DNA of 37,199 bases from positions 1 to 37,199 of the forward strand of contig JAIQFN010000058.1 of NCBI GenBank assembly GCA_020073265.1, read 5' to 3'. The notes under the pieces are model-generated. The model saw only the letters and a list, made by a program, of their open reading frames with translations. It searched no databases and had not been told where the DNA came from. Shown in pieces: positions 23,323 to 31,158 of this stretch. The position numbers were made by a program, and so were the translations under genes. Position 1 is the first letter of the stretch. Each line of letters opens with the position of its first letter. The DNA comes from Terriglobia bacterium. GTDB lineage: Bacteria > Acidobacteriota > Terriglobia > Bryobacterales > Bryobacteraceae.

Positions 23323-24669
23323 ATGGCGACGTACACGCCGGAAGAAATCGCGCAGCGTTTTTCAGAGCTCCATCCGCCGTTCGATCCGCAGGCCGCGCTG
23401 GTGGAGGCGAACCGCTGCCTGTACTGTTTCGATGCGCCCTGCACGGCCGCCTGTCCCACGCACATCGACGTGCCGCGCTTCATCAAGAAAATCGCGAGCG
23501 TCAACTTGCTCGGATCCGCACAGACGATCCTGGACGCGAACATTCTGGGCGCGAGCTGCGCGCGCGTGTGTCCCGTGGATGTGCTGTGCGAGGGAGCCTG
23601 CGTGCTGCATCGCTACAACAAGCAGCCGATCGAGATCGGCAAGCTGCAGCGTCACGCCATGGACCATTTCTACAGCAACGGCGCGCGGCCACGCTTCGCT
23701 GTCGCGTCCAATAAGAGCAAGAAGGTGGCGTGCATCGGCGCCGGCCCTGCGTCGCTGGCCTGCGCCGCGGAGCTACGCAAGCAAGGTTACGGCGCGACCA
23801 TTTTCGAAAGCCGTCCGTTGGCCGGCGGTTTGAATACTTACGGCGTCGCGGAATACAAGCTGCGCCCGTCGGACAGCCTGCGGGAAGTCGAGCTGGTGAA
23901 ATCGATGGGCGTCGACTTCCAGTTTGGCGTCACGGTGGGCCGCGACATCTCGCTGGAAGATCTGGAACGTGAGTACGCCGCGGTTTTTATCGCGGTCGGG
24001 CTGGCGCCGCCTGAGCCGTTGAATCTTTCGGGCGAGAATCTGGATGGTGTGGTGGACGCGCTGCGCTTCATCGCCGATTACAAAACCGCGCAGACCATCC
24101 CGGTAGGCCAACGCGTGGCCGTGATCGGCGGAGGCAATACCGCGATCGATGCGGCCAACGCCGCCAAACGCTTGGGCGCCGCCGAAGTCTACCTGATCTA
24201 CCGGCGCGGCGAGCGCGAGATGCCGGCCTTCCTGTTCGAATACGAGAATTCGAAACTGGAGGGCGTGCAGTTTCGCCTGCAGACGCAGCCGCTGGCGATT
24301 CACCCGGATGGTTCCGGCACGCGACGCGTGGGTGCGCTCGAATGCCTGCGCGTGGAGCTGGGCCCGCAGGACGCGTCCGGACGACGCAGGCCCGAGGCGG
24401 TGCAAGGATCGAATTTCTTACTGGCCTGCGATATGGTAATTCTGGCCACCGGGCAGTCGCGCTTTCTGGATTTTCTGGGCCGCTGCCGGGGTCTCGAAAT
24501 GCGCGATGGCAACGTTGTGGTGGATCCAGAAACGGGACGAACCACGAATCCGCGCTATTATGCAGGCGGCGATTGCGTCAACGGCGGCCGCGAAGTAGTG
24601 GACGCCGTCGCGGAAGGAAAACGCGCCGGACAAGCGATCGCGAAATGGCTGGAGGCGCAGCATGGCTGA
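23323..24669 (+). CDS. preT: NAD(P)H-dependent dihydropyrimidine dehydrogenase, FAD/Fe-S subunit
   Basis: This 448-residue protein resembles the glutamate synthase small subunit and the N-terminal half of mammalian DPD. Two four-cysteine clusters (C32, C35, C40, C44 and C79, C83, C89, C93) would hold 4Fe-4S centres. FAD binds at GAGPAS (139-144), and the second dinucleotide site is at about 264-284 ('VAVIGGGNTAIDAANAAKRLG'). It passes electrons from NAD(P)H to PreA. It overlaps preA by 8 nt, which indicates coupling, and starts 12 nt after the nitrilase gene. It is similar in length to E. coli PreT (about 412), slightly longer. Confidence 0.92.
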   Translation: MATYTPEEIAQRFSELHPPFDPQAALVEANRCLYCFDAPCTAACPTHIDVPRFIKKIASVNLLGSAQTILDANILGASCARVCPVDVLCEGACVLHRYNKQPIEIGKLQRHAMDHFYSNGARPRFAVASNKSKKVACIGAGPASLACAAELRKQGYGATIFESRPLAGGLNTYGVAEYKLRPSDSLREVELVKSMGVDFQFGVTVGRDISLEDLEREYAAVFIAVGLAPPEPLNLSGENLDGVVDALRFIADYKTAQTIPVGQRVAVIGGGNTAIDAANAAKRLGAAEVYLIYRRGEREMPAFLFEYENSKLEGVQFRLQTQPLAIHPDGSGTRRVGALECLRVELGPQDASGRRRPEAVQGSNFLLACDMVILATGQSRFLDFLGRCRGLEMRDGNVVVDPETGRTTNPRYYAGGDCVNGGREVVDAVAEGKRAGQAIAKWLEAQHG

Positions 24670-26059
24670 CCTGAACACCGTCTTCGCCGGCGGTATCCGC
24701 TGCCCCAATCCATTCTGGCTGGCTTCGGGCCCGCCCGCCAACTGCGGCGAACAAGTGATGCGCGCCTTCGACGCCGGCTGGGGCGGCGCGGTGTGGAAGA
24801 CGCTGGGCGAACCCATCGTCAACGTCACCTCGCGCTACTCGTCGGTGGATTGGAACGGGCAGCGCATGATGGGTCTGAACAACATCGAGCTCATCACGGA
24901 CCGGCCGCTGGAGGTGAATCTCAGCGAGATCGCCGAAGTGAAGAAGCGCTACCCGCGCCACGCCGTGATCGCATCCCTGATGGTGGAATCGAAGCGCGAG
25001 GCCTGGCATCAGATCGTGCGGCAGGCCGAGGACGCGGGCGCCGACGGACTGGAGCTGAACTTCGGCTGTCCGCACGGAATGAGCGAGCGCGGGATGGGCA
25101 GCGCGGTGGGCCAGGTGCCCGAGTATACGCAAATGATCACCGGCTGGGTGAAAGAAGTGGCGCGCACGCCGGTGCTGGTGAAGCTGACGCCCAACATCTC
25201 CGACATTCGCATGGTGGCGCGCGCGGCCAAACGCGGCGGCGCCGACGGCCTGTCCGCCATCAACACCCTCAACTCGATCACGGGCATCGATCTCAACACG
25301 CTAACGCCTCGTCCCGACGTGGCGGGAAAATCGTCGCACGGCGGTTATTGCGGGCCCGCGGTGAAGCCCATCGCGCTGCACATGGTCCAGCAGATTGCGA
25401 GCGACGAAGCATCGCGGCTGGCGATCTCCGGCATCGGCGGAATTTCCGGCTGGCAGGAAGCGGCCGAATTTATTCTGCTGGGCGCTGGTACGGTGCAGGT
25501 GTGCACGGCGGCGATGCACTATGGATTTCGCATCGTCGAGGACATGATCGACGGTCTGAGCAATTGGATGGACGCGAAAGGATTCCGGACGCTGGAGGAT
25601 TTCCGCGGCCTGGCCCTGGGGCGCGTCGCTGAGTGGAAGCACCTGGACCTGAACTACAAAATCGTGGCGCGCATTCATCCCGAGAAGTGCATCGGCTGCG
25701 ATCTGTGCTACACGGCCTGTTGGGACGGCGCGCACCAGTGCATTCATCTGGACCGTGAGCCAGCCGCGAGCGGAAACGGCCATCGCTCTCCCGCTCAGGT
25801 GGAGGCCGAGAGCCGCCGGCGAATCGCCACCACGCCGATCGCCAAGCTGGACGGCGCGAACGGAAACGCTTCGGGTCCTTACGCCACGCCGCTGGCGCGA
25901 ATTCCGCGCGTCGACGAAAACGAATGCGTGGGCTGCAATCTGTGCGCGCTGGTCTGCCCGGTGGAAGGCTGCATCAGCATGGAGCAGGTGGACACCGGCA
26001 AGCCGCCCGAGTCCTGGGAGCAGCGCGTGGCTGCGTTGAACAAAGGAGGGCAGCGCTGA
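24662..26059 (+). CDS. preA: Dihydropyrimidine dehydrogenase, FMN/Fe-S catalytic subunit
   Basis: This 465-residue protein has an FMN-binding dihydroorotate-dehydrogenase-like barrel (about 1-330). The catalytic cysteine is C136 with H138 in FGCPHGMSERGMG, equivalent to human DPD C671/H673. The FMN phosphate loop is 'ISGIGGISGWQEAAEF'. Two ferredoxin-type clusters follow: C343, C346, C349, C353 and C422, C425, C428, C432. About 50 residues (365-417, Ala/Gly/Arg-rich) separate the two clusters, longer than in E. coli PreA. It reduces uracil and thymine with electrons from PreT. It shares an 8-nt overlap with preT and 1 nt with the next gene. Confidence 0.92.
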   Translation: MADLNTVFAGGIRCPNPFWLASGPPANCGEQVMRAFDAGWGGAVWKTLGEPIVNVTSRYSSVDWNGQRMMGLNNIELITDRPLEVNLSEIAEVKKRYPRHAVIASLMVESKREAWHQIVRQAEDAGADGLELNFGCPHGMSERGMGSAVGQVPEYTQMITGWVKEVARTPVLVKLTPNISDIRMVARAAKRGGADGLSAINTLNSITGIDLNTLTPRPDVAGKSSHGGYCGPAVKPIALHMVQQIASDEASRLAISGIGGISGWQEAAEFILLGAGTVQVCTAAMHYGFRIVEDMIDGLSNWMDAKGFRTLEDFRGLALGRVAEWKHLDLNYKIVARIHPEKCIGCDLCYTACWDGAHQCIHLDREPAASGNGHRSPAQVEAESRRRIATTPIAKLDGANGNASGPYATPLARIPRVDENECVGCNLCALVCPVEGCISMEQVDTGKPPESWEQRVAALNKGGQR

Positions 26060-27450
26060 TGAGCACGCTGATCCGCAACGGCACGGTGGTGAATGCCGAC
26101 TCGATGGTTCCCGCCGACATTCTGATCGAAGGCGAAAAAATCAAGGACGTCCGGCAGGGGATTCCCGCGAATGCTGCGGACCGCGTGATCGACGCCTCGG
26201 GACTACTGCTGCTGCCCGGCGGCATCGACGCGCACACGCATCTCGACATGCCGTTCGGCGGCACCACCTCGAGCGACGACTTCGAAACCGGCACGCGCGC
26301 GGCCGCGTTCGGCGGAACCACCACGCTGGTGGATTTCGCGATCCAGGCTCGCGGCACACGCATGCGCGACGCACTCGACACCTGGTGGAAGAAGGCCGAC
26401 GGCCGCGCTTGTATCGACTACGGACTGCACATGATCGTCACCGACCTCGGCAACGCGGGCCTGGAAGACATGGACGGGATGGTGCGCGAGGGCGTGGCGA
26501 GCTTCAAGCTTTTCATGGCGTATCCCAACGTGCTGATGGTGGACGACGCGACCATCTTCCGCGCACTTTCGCAAACCGCGAAAAACGGCGCGCTGATCTG
26601 CATGCATGCCGAGAATGGCGGCGTGATCGACGTCATGGTGCAGCGCGCGCTGGCCGAGGGCAAGACCGCGCCGATCTATCACGCCTTGACGCGCCCCACC
26701 ACCGCCGAGGCTGAAGCCGTGCATCGAGCGATTGCGATGGCCGAGGTGGCCGGCGCGCCCGTGTACATCGTGCACCTGTCGTCTGAAGCCGCGTTGAACG
26801 AAGTGCGCGAGGCGCGCGACCGCGGTCTGCCGGCGTTCGCCGAGACCTGCCCGCAGTACTTGCTCCTGTCGGTCGAAGAGCTGGAGCGTCCCAATTTCGA
26901 AGGCGCGAAATATGTTTTCACGCCGCCGCTGCGCGACAAAGAGAATCTGCCTAAGCTCTGGGACGGTCTGAAGCACGACCATCTGCAAGTGGTCTCCACC
27001 GACCATTGCCCGTTCTGTTTCGCCGACCAGAAGGTGCTGGGCAAAGACGACTTCACGAAGATTCCGAACGGCGGGCCGGGCATCGAGAACCGGCTGCAGT
27101 TGATCTATCATCACGGCGTCAACCAGGGCAAGCTGACGCTGAACCGCTTTGTTGAACTGGTTTCCACCACGCCGGCGCGTATTTTCGGAATGTACCCGCG
27201 CAAGGGCGTGCTGGCTCCGGGTAGCGACGCGGACATCGTGCTGTGGGATCCGCAGGCGGATTACATCATCAGCGCGAAAACGCATCACATGCGCGTGGAC
27301 TACTCGATCTTCGAGGGCTTCCGGGTGAAGGGCAACGCGCGCACCGTGATCTCGCGCGGCGAAGTGATCGTCGACGGTGGCCAGTTTCTCGGCAAACCCG
27401 GGCGCGGCCAATACTTGAAGCGCGCGGCCCGCGGCGGGGCCTGGACGTAG
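26059..27450 (+). CDS. hydA: Dihydropyrimidinase (hydantoinase family)
   Basis: This 463-residue amidohydrolase opens dihydrouracil to N-carbamoyl-beta-alanine. Zinc-site residues are H59 and H61 (DAHTHLDM), the carboxylated lysine K150 (SFKLFMAYPNV, with the substrate-contacting Y155), H183 (CMHAENG), H239 (IVHLSSE) and D315 (STDHCPF). The motif set fits dihydropyrimidinase rather than allantoinase. I start at ATG 26059, where TGATG joins it to the preA stop; the frame extends upstream but only as an overlap with preA. It is the last gene of the operon, facing the aldo/keto reductase gene 9 nt away. The older symbol dht is also in use. Confidence 0.93.
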   Translation: MSTLIRNGTVVNADSMVPADILIEGEKIKDVRQGIPANAADRVIDASGLLLLPGGIDAHTHLDMPFGGTTSSDDFETGTRAAAFGGTTTLVDFAIQARGTRMRDALDTWWKKADGRACIDYGLHMIVTDLGNAGLEDMDGMVREGVASFKLFMAYPNVLMVDDATIFRALSQTAKNGALICMHAENGGVIDVMVQRALAEGKTAPIYHALTRPTTAEAEAVHRAIAMAEVAGAPVYIVHLSSEAALNEVREARDRGLPAFAETCPQYLLLSVEELERPNFEGAKYVFTPPLRDKENLPKLWDGLKHDHLQVVSTDHCPFCFADQKVLGKDDFTKIPNGGPGIENRLQLIYHHGVNQGKLTLNRFVELVSTTPARIFGMYPRKGVLAPGSDADIVLWDPQADYIISAKTHHMRVDYSIFEGFRVKGNARTVISRGEVIVDGGQFLGKPGRGQYLKRAARGGAWT

Positions 27451-27459
27451 CAGCGCGGG

Positions 27460-28428
27460 CTAACTGTAGAAATTCTTCTTCCAGGCGTGGCGCTTGAGAA
27501 CCTGAAGCGTCGCCGCGTTCAACGGCCCTTTGCCGGACGCGCCAGCGTTGCGCTCCACGTTGCGCACGGTCCGCATGCCGGGGATGACCGTCGAGACCGC
27601 CGGATGGGAGATCGTAAAGCGCAGCGCGATCTCGGCCAGCGATCCGTCTGCTGCGCCGAGGTCCTTCTCCAGAGCTGCCACCCGCTCCACTACCTGCTTC
27701 TTTCGATCGCCCCGGAAATACGACGAGCGGAAATCCTTCGGATCGAACACCGTCTCCTCGGTGATGGTCCCGGTGAGGCTTCCTTCGTCGAACGGAACGC
27801 GCGCGATCACTCCCACGTTCATCTGCTCGGCCAGCGCGAACAAGTTCTGCTCCGGGCTCTGATCGAAGATGTTGTAGATCACCTGCACGGCATCGACGCA
27901 GCCAGTCCGGATCAGCGACAGCGCCGAATCCGGCTGATGATCGTTGATGGACACGCCGACGGCCCTCACCTTGCCCGATGTCTTCAGCTCTTCGAACGCC
28001 CGCCGCCACTCGTCTCGCTCCAGCCATTCGGGATTCCAGACGTGAAGCTGCTGGAGGTCGATGGCTTCGAGCTTCAAGTTGTGCAGACTCTCGTCGGTGG
28101 AGTGAATGATGTAGTCGTAAGGGAACACGTGCTCGATTCCGATGCCCGGCCGGGCGGGCCACAGTCGATTCTTGGGCGGCACCTTGGTGGCCACGAACAT
28201 CCGATGCCGGGCCTCGCGGATGGCCTTGCCCACCAGCTTTTCGCTATGACCGTCCCCGTAAACCAGCGCGGTGTCGATGAAGTTGACGCCCAGCTCCATG
28301 GCGCGCCGCAAGGCCCGCAGCGACTCGTCGTCCGCGCCGCCCTGCCAAAGTTTCCCGCCGATGCCCCAGGCTCCGAAGCCAATCTCGCTGACGTGGAAGC
28401 CGGTCCTGCCGAGTGTCCGATACTTCAT
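27460..28428 (-). CDS. Aldo/keto reductase
   Basis: This 322-residue TIM-barrel oxidoreductase has the catalytic tetrad D52 (FIDTALVYG), Y57, K82 (ATKVPP) and H129 (LQQLHVW). The 'MKYRTLGRTGFHVSEIGFGAWGIGG' N-terminus (two segments) and the C-terminal 'VSTVIPGMRTVRNVERN' NADPH-binding segment match the family that includes YajO/Tas-like enzymes. It probably reduces aldehydes or ketones with NADPH; the substrate is unknown. It lies tail-to-tail with the dihydropyrimidinase gene and head-to-head with NDH-2. No Shine-Dalgarno is visible. A TATGAT hexamer ends 9 nt before the ATG. Confidence 0.9.
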   Translation of the reverse strand: MKYRTLGRTGFHVSEIGFGAWGIGGKLWQGGADDESLRALRRAMELGVNFIDTALVYGDGHSEKLVGKAIREARHRMFVATKVPPKNRLWPARPGIGIEHVFPYDYIIHSTDESLHNLKLEAIDLQQLHVWNPEWLERDEWRRAFEELKTSGKVRAVGVSINDHQPDSALSLIRTGCVDAVQVIYNIFDQSPEQNLFALAEQMNVGVIARVPFDEGSLTGTITEETVFDPKDFRSSYFRGDRKKQVVERVAALEKDLGAADGSLAEIALRFTISHPAVSTVIPGMRTVRNVERNAGASGKGPLNAATLQVLKRHAWKKNFYS

Positions 28429-28437
28429 ATTGAGACC

Positions 28438-28443
28438 ATCATA
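28438..28443 (-). promoter_or_regulatory. Candidate -10 box just upstream of the aldo/keto reductase start
   Basis: On the minus strand TATGAT (28443 to 28438) matches five of six -10 consensus bases and ends 9 nt before the ATG at 28428. This predicts a 5' leader of only a few nucleotides. No good -35 is apparent. Confidence 0.4.
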
Positions 28444-28487
28444 GTGAACAAAGCATCTAACAATCTCGGGCCGAACAGGGAGGCATC

Positions 28488-29801
28488 ATGGAGGCCAAAC
28501 ATCGGGTCGTGATCCTGGGCGGCGGTTTCGGGGGGTTGTACGCCGCCAAGGCGCTCAGAAAAGCTCCGGTTCAGGTGACACTGCTGGACCGCCGCAACTT
28601 CCATCTGTTCCAGCCGTTGCTGTACCAGGTGGCCACCGGCTCGCTGTCACCTGGTGAAATCGCATCGCCGCTACGGGCTGTGCTCCGCCGCCAGAAGAAC
28701 ACGCAGGTGTTGCTGGGCGAAGCGGTGGATCTGGACGCCGGCCGAAGGCGCGTGATTCTCTCGGACGGCGAAATCGAATACGACACGCTGATCGTGGCCA
28801 CCGGCTCGGGCGACTACTACTTCGGCCACGACGACTGGGAGCGCAACGCGCCCGGCTTGAAGACCATCGAGGAAGCCACCGCCATCCGGCACAAGTTACT
28901 CTACGCTTTCGAAGCGGCCGAGCGCGAGCCGGATCCTGAGAAGCGGCGCGAGTGGCTGACTTTCGTGATGGTCGGAGCCGGGCCGACCGGTGTGGAGCTG
29001 GCCGGCGCGCTGGGAGAAATCGCGCACGACACGCTGCGGCGCGATTTCCGGTCCATCCATCCGGAAGAAGCCGTGATCTTCCTGCTCGAGGGCGCGCCGC
29101 GCGTGCTTCCCAACTATCCGCCCGATCTGTCCGCCAAAGCAGAGGCGTCGCTGATCCGGTTGGGAGTGACACCGCGCGCTAACGTTCTGGTGACTGGCGT
29201 GGATTCAACCGGAGTAACGGTGAAGACTTCGAGCGGCAGCGAGCAGATCGCCGCGCGAACCGTGGTCTGGTCCGCCGGCGTGCATGCGTCGCCCTTCGGC
29301 CAGGTGCTGGAGCGGCGCGCGGGGGCGAAGCTCGATCGCGGCGGGCGCGTGATGGTGAACCCGGACACCAGCCTGCCGGGACATCCCGAGATCTTCATCA
29401 TCGGCGACCTGGCGCACTTCGAGCAGGACGGAAAACCGCTGCCGGGGGTCGCGCAGGTGGCCATGCAAGGCGGCGGCTACGCGGCGAAGTTGATCCAGAA
29501 ACGCCTGCGCGGCGAGACGCTCGGCCCGTTTCGATATTTCGATAAAGGCAGCCTGGCGGTGATTGGCCGCGCCGCCGCCGTCGCCGACCTGCGGGGTCTG
29601 CACATCTCCGGTCTGCTGGCCTGGTTCACCTGGCTGTTCATCCACTTGATGTACCTGGTGGAATTCTCGAATCGCGTTCTGGTGTTCGTCCACTGGGGCT
29701 TTCTGTACCTGACCTACAATCGGGGCGCGCGACTGATCACCGGCGGGGAGGCAACGCGACAAACAACTCCGGAGGAAGAAACGCAGCCGGCCGCGAAGTG
29801 A
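28488..29801 (+). CDS. ndh: Type II NADH:quinone oxidoreductase (NDH-2)
   Basis: This 437-residue flavoprotein has the N-terminal FAD dinucleotide fold GGGFGG (11-16), the internal NADH fold VGAGPTGVELAG (162-173) and the third FAD contact 'IFIIGDLAHFE' (about 302-312), followed by 'GVAQVAMQGGGYAAK'. The C-terminal hydrophobic stretch 'LLAWFTWLFIHLMYLVEF' probably anchors it to the cytoplasmic membrane. It oxidises NADH and reduces quinone without pumping protons. GGGAGG lies 4 nt before the ATG. It is a single-gene unit, divergent from the aldo/keto reductase and convergent with the zinc peptidase gene. Confidence 0.92.
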   Translation: MEAKHRVVILGGGFGGLYAAKALRKAPVQVTLLDRRNFHLFQPLLYQVATGSLSPGEIASPLRAVLRRQKNTQVLLGEAVDLDAGRRRVILSDGEIEYDTLIVATGSGDYYFGHDDWERNAPGLKTIEEATAIRHKLLYAFEAAEREPDPEKRREWLTFVMVGAGPTGVELAGALGEIAHDTLRRDFRSIHPEEAVIFLLEGAPRVLPNYPPDLSAKAEASLIRLGVTPRANVLVTGVDSTGVTVKTSSGSEQIAARTVVWSAGVHASPFGQVLERRAGAKLDRGGRVMVNPDTSLPGHPEIFIIGDLAHFEQDGKPLPGVAQVAMQGGGYAAKLIQKRLRGETLGPFRYFDKGSLAVIGRAAAVADLRGLHISGLLAWFTWLFIHLMYLVEFSNRVLVFVHWGFLYLTYNRGARLITGGEATRQTTPEEETQPAAK

Positions 29802-29813
29802 GGTGGCCCGGCG

Positions 29814-30425
29814 CTAGTTCGCCGCCACCACATGGGGGCCGCGTTCCGCCGGGGCATTCAGCGAGGCCACCAACTTCGCCTCGCGGGTGGCTATGCCGAG
29901 CTGGATCAACTGGACATCGAGGTTCGTAAAGGCCAGCGGCGACCGCGGCATCCGGTCGAAGTCCTTAGTGTCCCAACGCGCCTTCATGATTCCGCTGTCG
30001 GAATGACTAGCGGTTCCTTCCAGGATATGGGTGATTTCATGCACCAGCACATGCGCCAGCAGCGCCGGGACCGTGCTTTCCGTGACCACTCTCTTCAAGC
30101 GGTCCGAGAATACCCGGATGTGGACTCCTTCGAACGGCTTTGCGCAGGCCAGTGCTCCGGCGCACTCGGAGGCTTCGCTCTGTTCCAGTATATCCACGAC
30201 GATGGCGTCGGGCGGAAGAGCGGAGCGGCCCGCGCTGCGCCACTCGATGGTGACGCCGATCCGCGCGAACATCCTGGCGGCTTGATCCTTGGCGAAATTA
30301 GTCGCCGGAACGGCGTGTTCGTTGGAGATGAAGACTGTGACCGGCCGGCCCTTCGCGCTGACCTCGGCGCCGCGAGCGCTCAACGCCGCCACCGCCGCCA
30401 TCGCAACCATCGCCGTGATCTTCAT
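29814..30425 (-). CDS. Putative secreted zinc metallopeptidase (HExxH-x3-G-x3-H)
   Basis: This 203-residue protein has a signal peptide (MKITAMVAMAAVAALSARGA). Zinc-binding residues H129, E130 and H133 lie in VHEITHILEG, then G137 and H141 (GTASHSD) and M147 in 'SGIMKARW', which could be a Met-turn. This resembles the metzincin layout, but two residues are inserted between the second and third His compared with HExxHxxGxxH. Two Cys (C88, C94) may form a disulfide. The substrate is unknown. The gene sits divergent to an ECF sigma gene and carries the two-block upstream element also found before the gene at 36190-36603. Confidence 0.78.
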   Translation of the reverse strand: MKITAMVAMAAVAALSARGAEVSAKGRPVTVFISNEHAVPATNFAKDQAARMFARIGVTIEWRSAGRSALPPDAIVVDILEQSEASECAGALACAKPFEGVHIRVFSDRLKRVVTESTVPALLAHVLVHEITHILEGTASHSDSGIMKARWDTKDFDRMPRSPLAFTNLDVQLIQLGIATREAKLVASLNAPAERGPHVVAAN

Positions 30426-30475
30426 ATCCGCTTGCCTCCACCCGGCTAAGCGAGGCGGGCAGGCGGGAACTACAA
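30426..30475 (-). promoter_or_regulatory. Shared upstream element, copy A (TTGTAGTT-N15-CGCTTA hairpin)
   Basis: Read on the minus strand, TTGTAGTT (30475 to 30468) is followed after exactly 15 nt by CGCTTAGCCGGGTGGAGG, then an AAGCG arm that closes a CGCTT/AAGCG stem, and then the start of the peptidase gene. The second copy at 36687-36640 keeps both blocks and the 15-nt spacing while the spacer differs. A promoter or leader structure is likely. Confidence 0.6.
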
Positions 30476-30513
30476 GCGGCGGAGAATTTATTTTTCGGCA
30501 GCCGCGATGGGTG

Positions 30514-30519
30514 TATAAT
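30514..30519 (+). promoter_or_regulatory. Consensus -10 box of the ECF sigma factor gene
   Basis: A perfect TATAAT is followed by GAGG at 30531-30534 and the ATG at 30540. The -35 region is AT-rich (TTTTTC at about 30491) but not a good match, so strength and spacing are uncertain. Confidence 0.5.
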
Positions 30520-30539
30520 CCTAATCATTTGAGGCACTT

Positions 30540-31106
30540 ATGGACTCGCAGCCATCCGCCGAAATCACCCGCTTGCTACAGGCCTGGGGCAATGGCGACC
30601 AAGCGGCGCTGGAGCGGCTGACGCCGGTGGTCTACGAAGAGCTTCGTCGCATGGCCCGCCGCTACATGCGGCGCGAGCGGGAGGGGCACACGCTGCAAAC
30701 CACCGCTCTGGTGAACGAAGCGTATCTGCGCCTGGTGGATGTCACGCACGTGAGCTGGCACGATCGCGCGCACTTCTTCGCCGTGTCGGCGCAAATGATG
30801 CGGCGGATTCTGGTGGACGCCGCGCGCAAGCGGGCTTCGGAGCGACGCGGAGGCCGGGCGGTCCGCGCGGAGCTGGAAACAATCCCGGATATGTCTTCGG
30901 GACGCGATCGCGAAATCGTGGCCATCGACGACGCGCTGAAAGCTCTGGCGGAGCTGGACCCGCGCAAAGCCCGCGTCATCGAGTTGCGTTTCTTCGGCGG
31001 CCTGAGTGTCGAGGAAACCGCCGAGGTTTTGAAGATCTCACCGCAAAGCGTGCTGCGCGACTGGAAGCTGGCCAAGGCCTGGCTGATGCGCGAGCTGTCG
31101 CACTGA
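30540..31106 (+). CDS. ECF-family RNA polymerase sigma factor (TIGR02999-like)
   Basis: This 188-residue extracytoplasmic-function sigma factor has region 2 at about residues 26-100 ('VYEELRRMARRYMRRE', 'TLQTTALVNEAYLRLVD', 'FFAVSAQMMRRILVDAARKR') and region 4 at about 130-185 ('LAELDPRKARVIELRFFGGLSVEETAEVLKIS' region). The TIGR02999-like group is abundant in Acidobacteria and Planctomycetes and is often encoded next to a Ser/Thr kinase gene that signals to it. No kinase or anti-sigma gene is present here. It has a consensus TATAAT promoter and diverges from the zinc peptidase gene, whose upstream region holds the shared element. Confidence 0.92.
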   Translation: MDSQPSAEITRLLQAWGNGDQAALERLTPVVYEELRRMARRYMRREREGHTLQTTALVNEAYLRLVDVTHVSWHDRAHFFAVSAQMMRRILVDAARKRASERRGGRAVRAELETIPDMSSGRDREIVAIDDALKALAELDPRKARVIELRFFGGLSVEETAEVLKISPQSVLRDWKLAKAWLMRELSH

Positions 31107-31158
31107 GCTCAGCGCCTCCAGCGTTATTCACCACGATCAGCGGCAAGCTCAGTGCCCA

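Noticed and set aside
31107-31158. Terminator in the 52-nt gap between the convergent ECF sigma and exoprotein genes
   Set aside because: No stable stem followed by a T run is visible on either strand.
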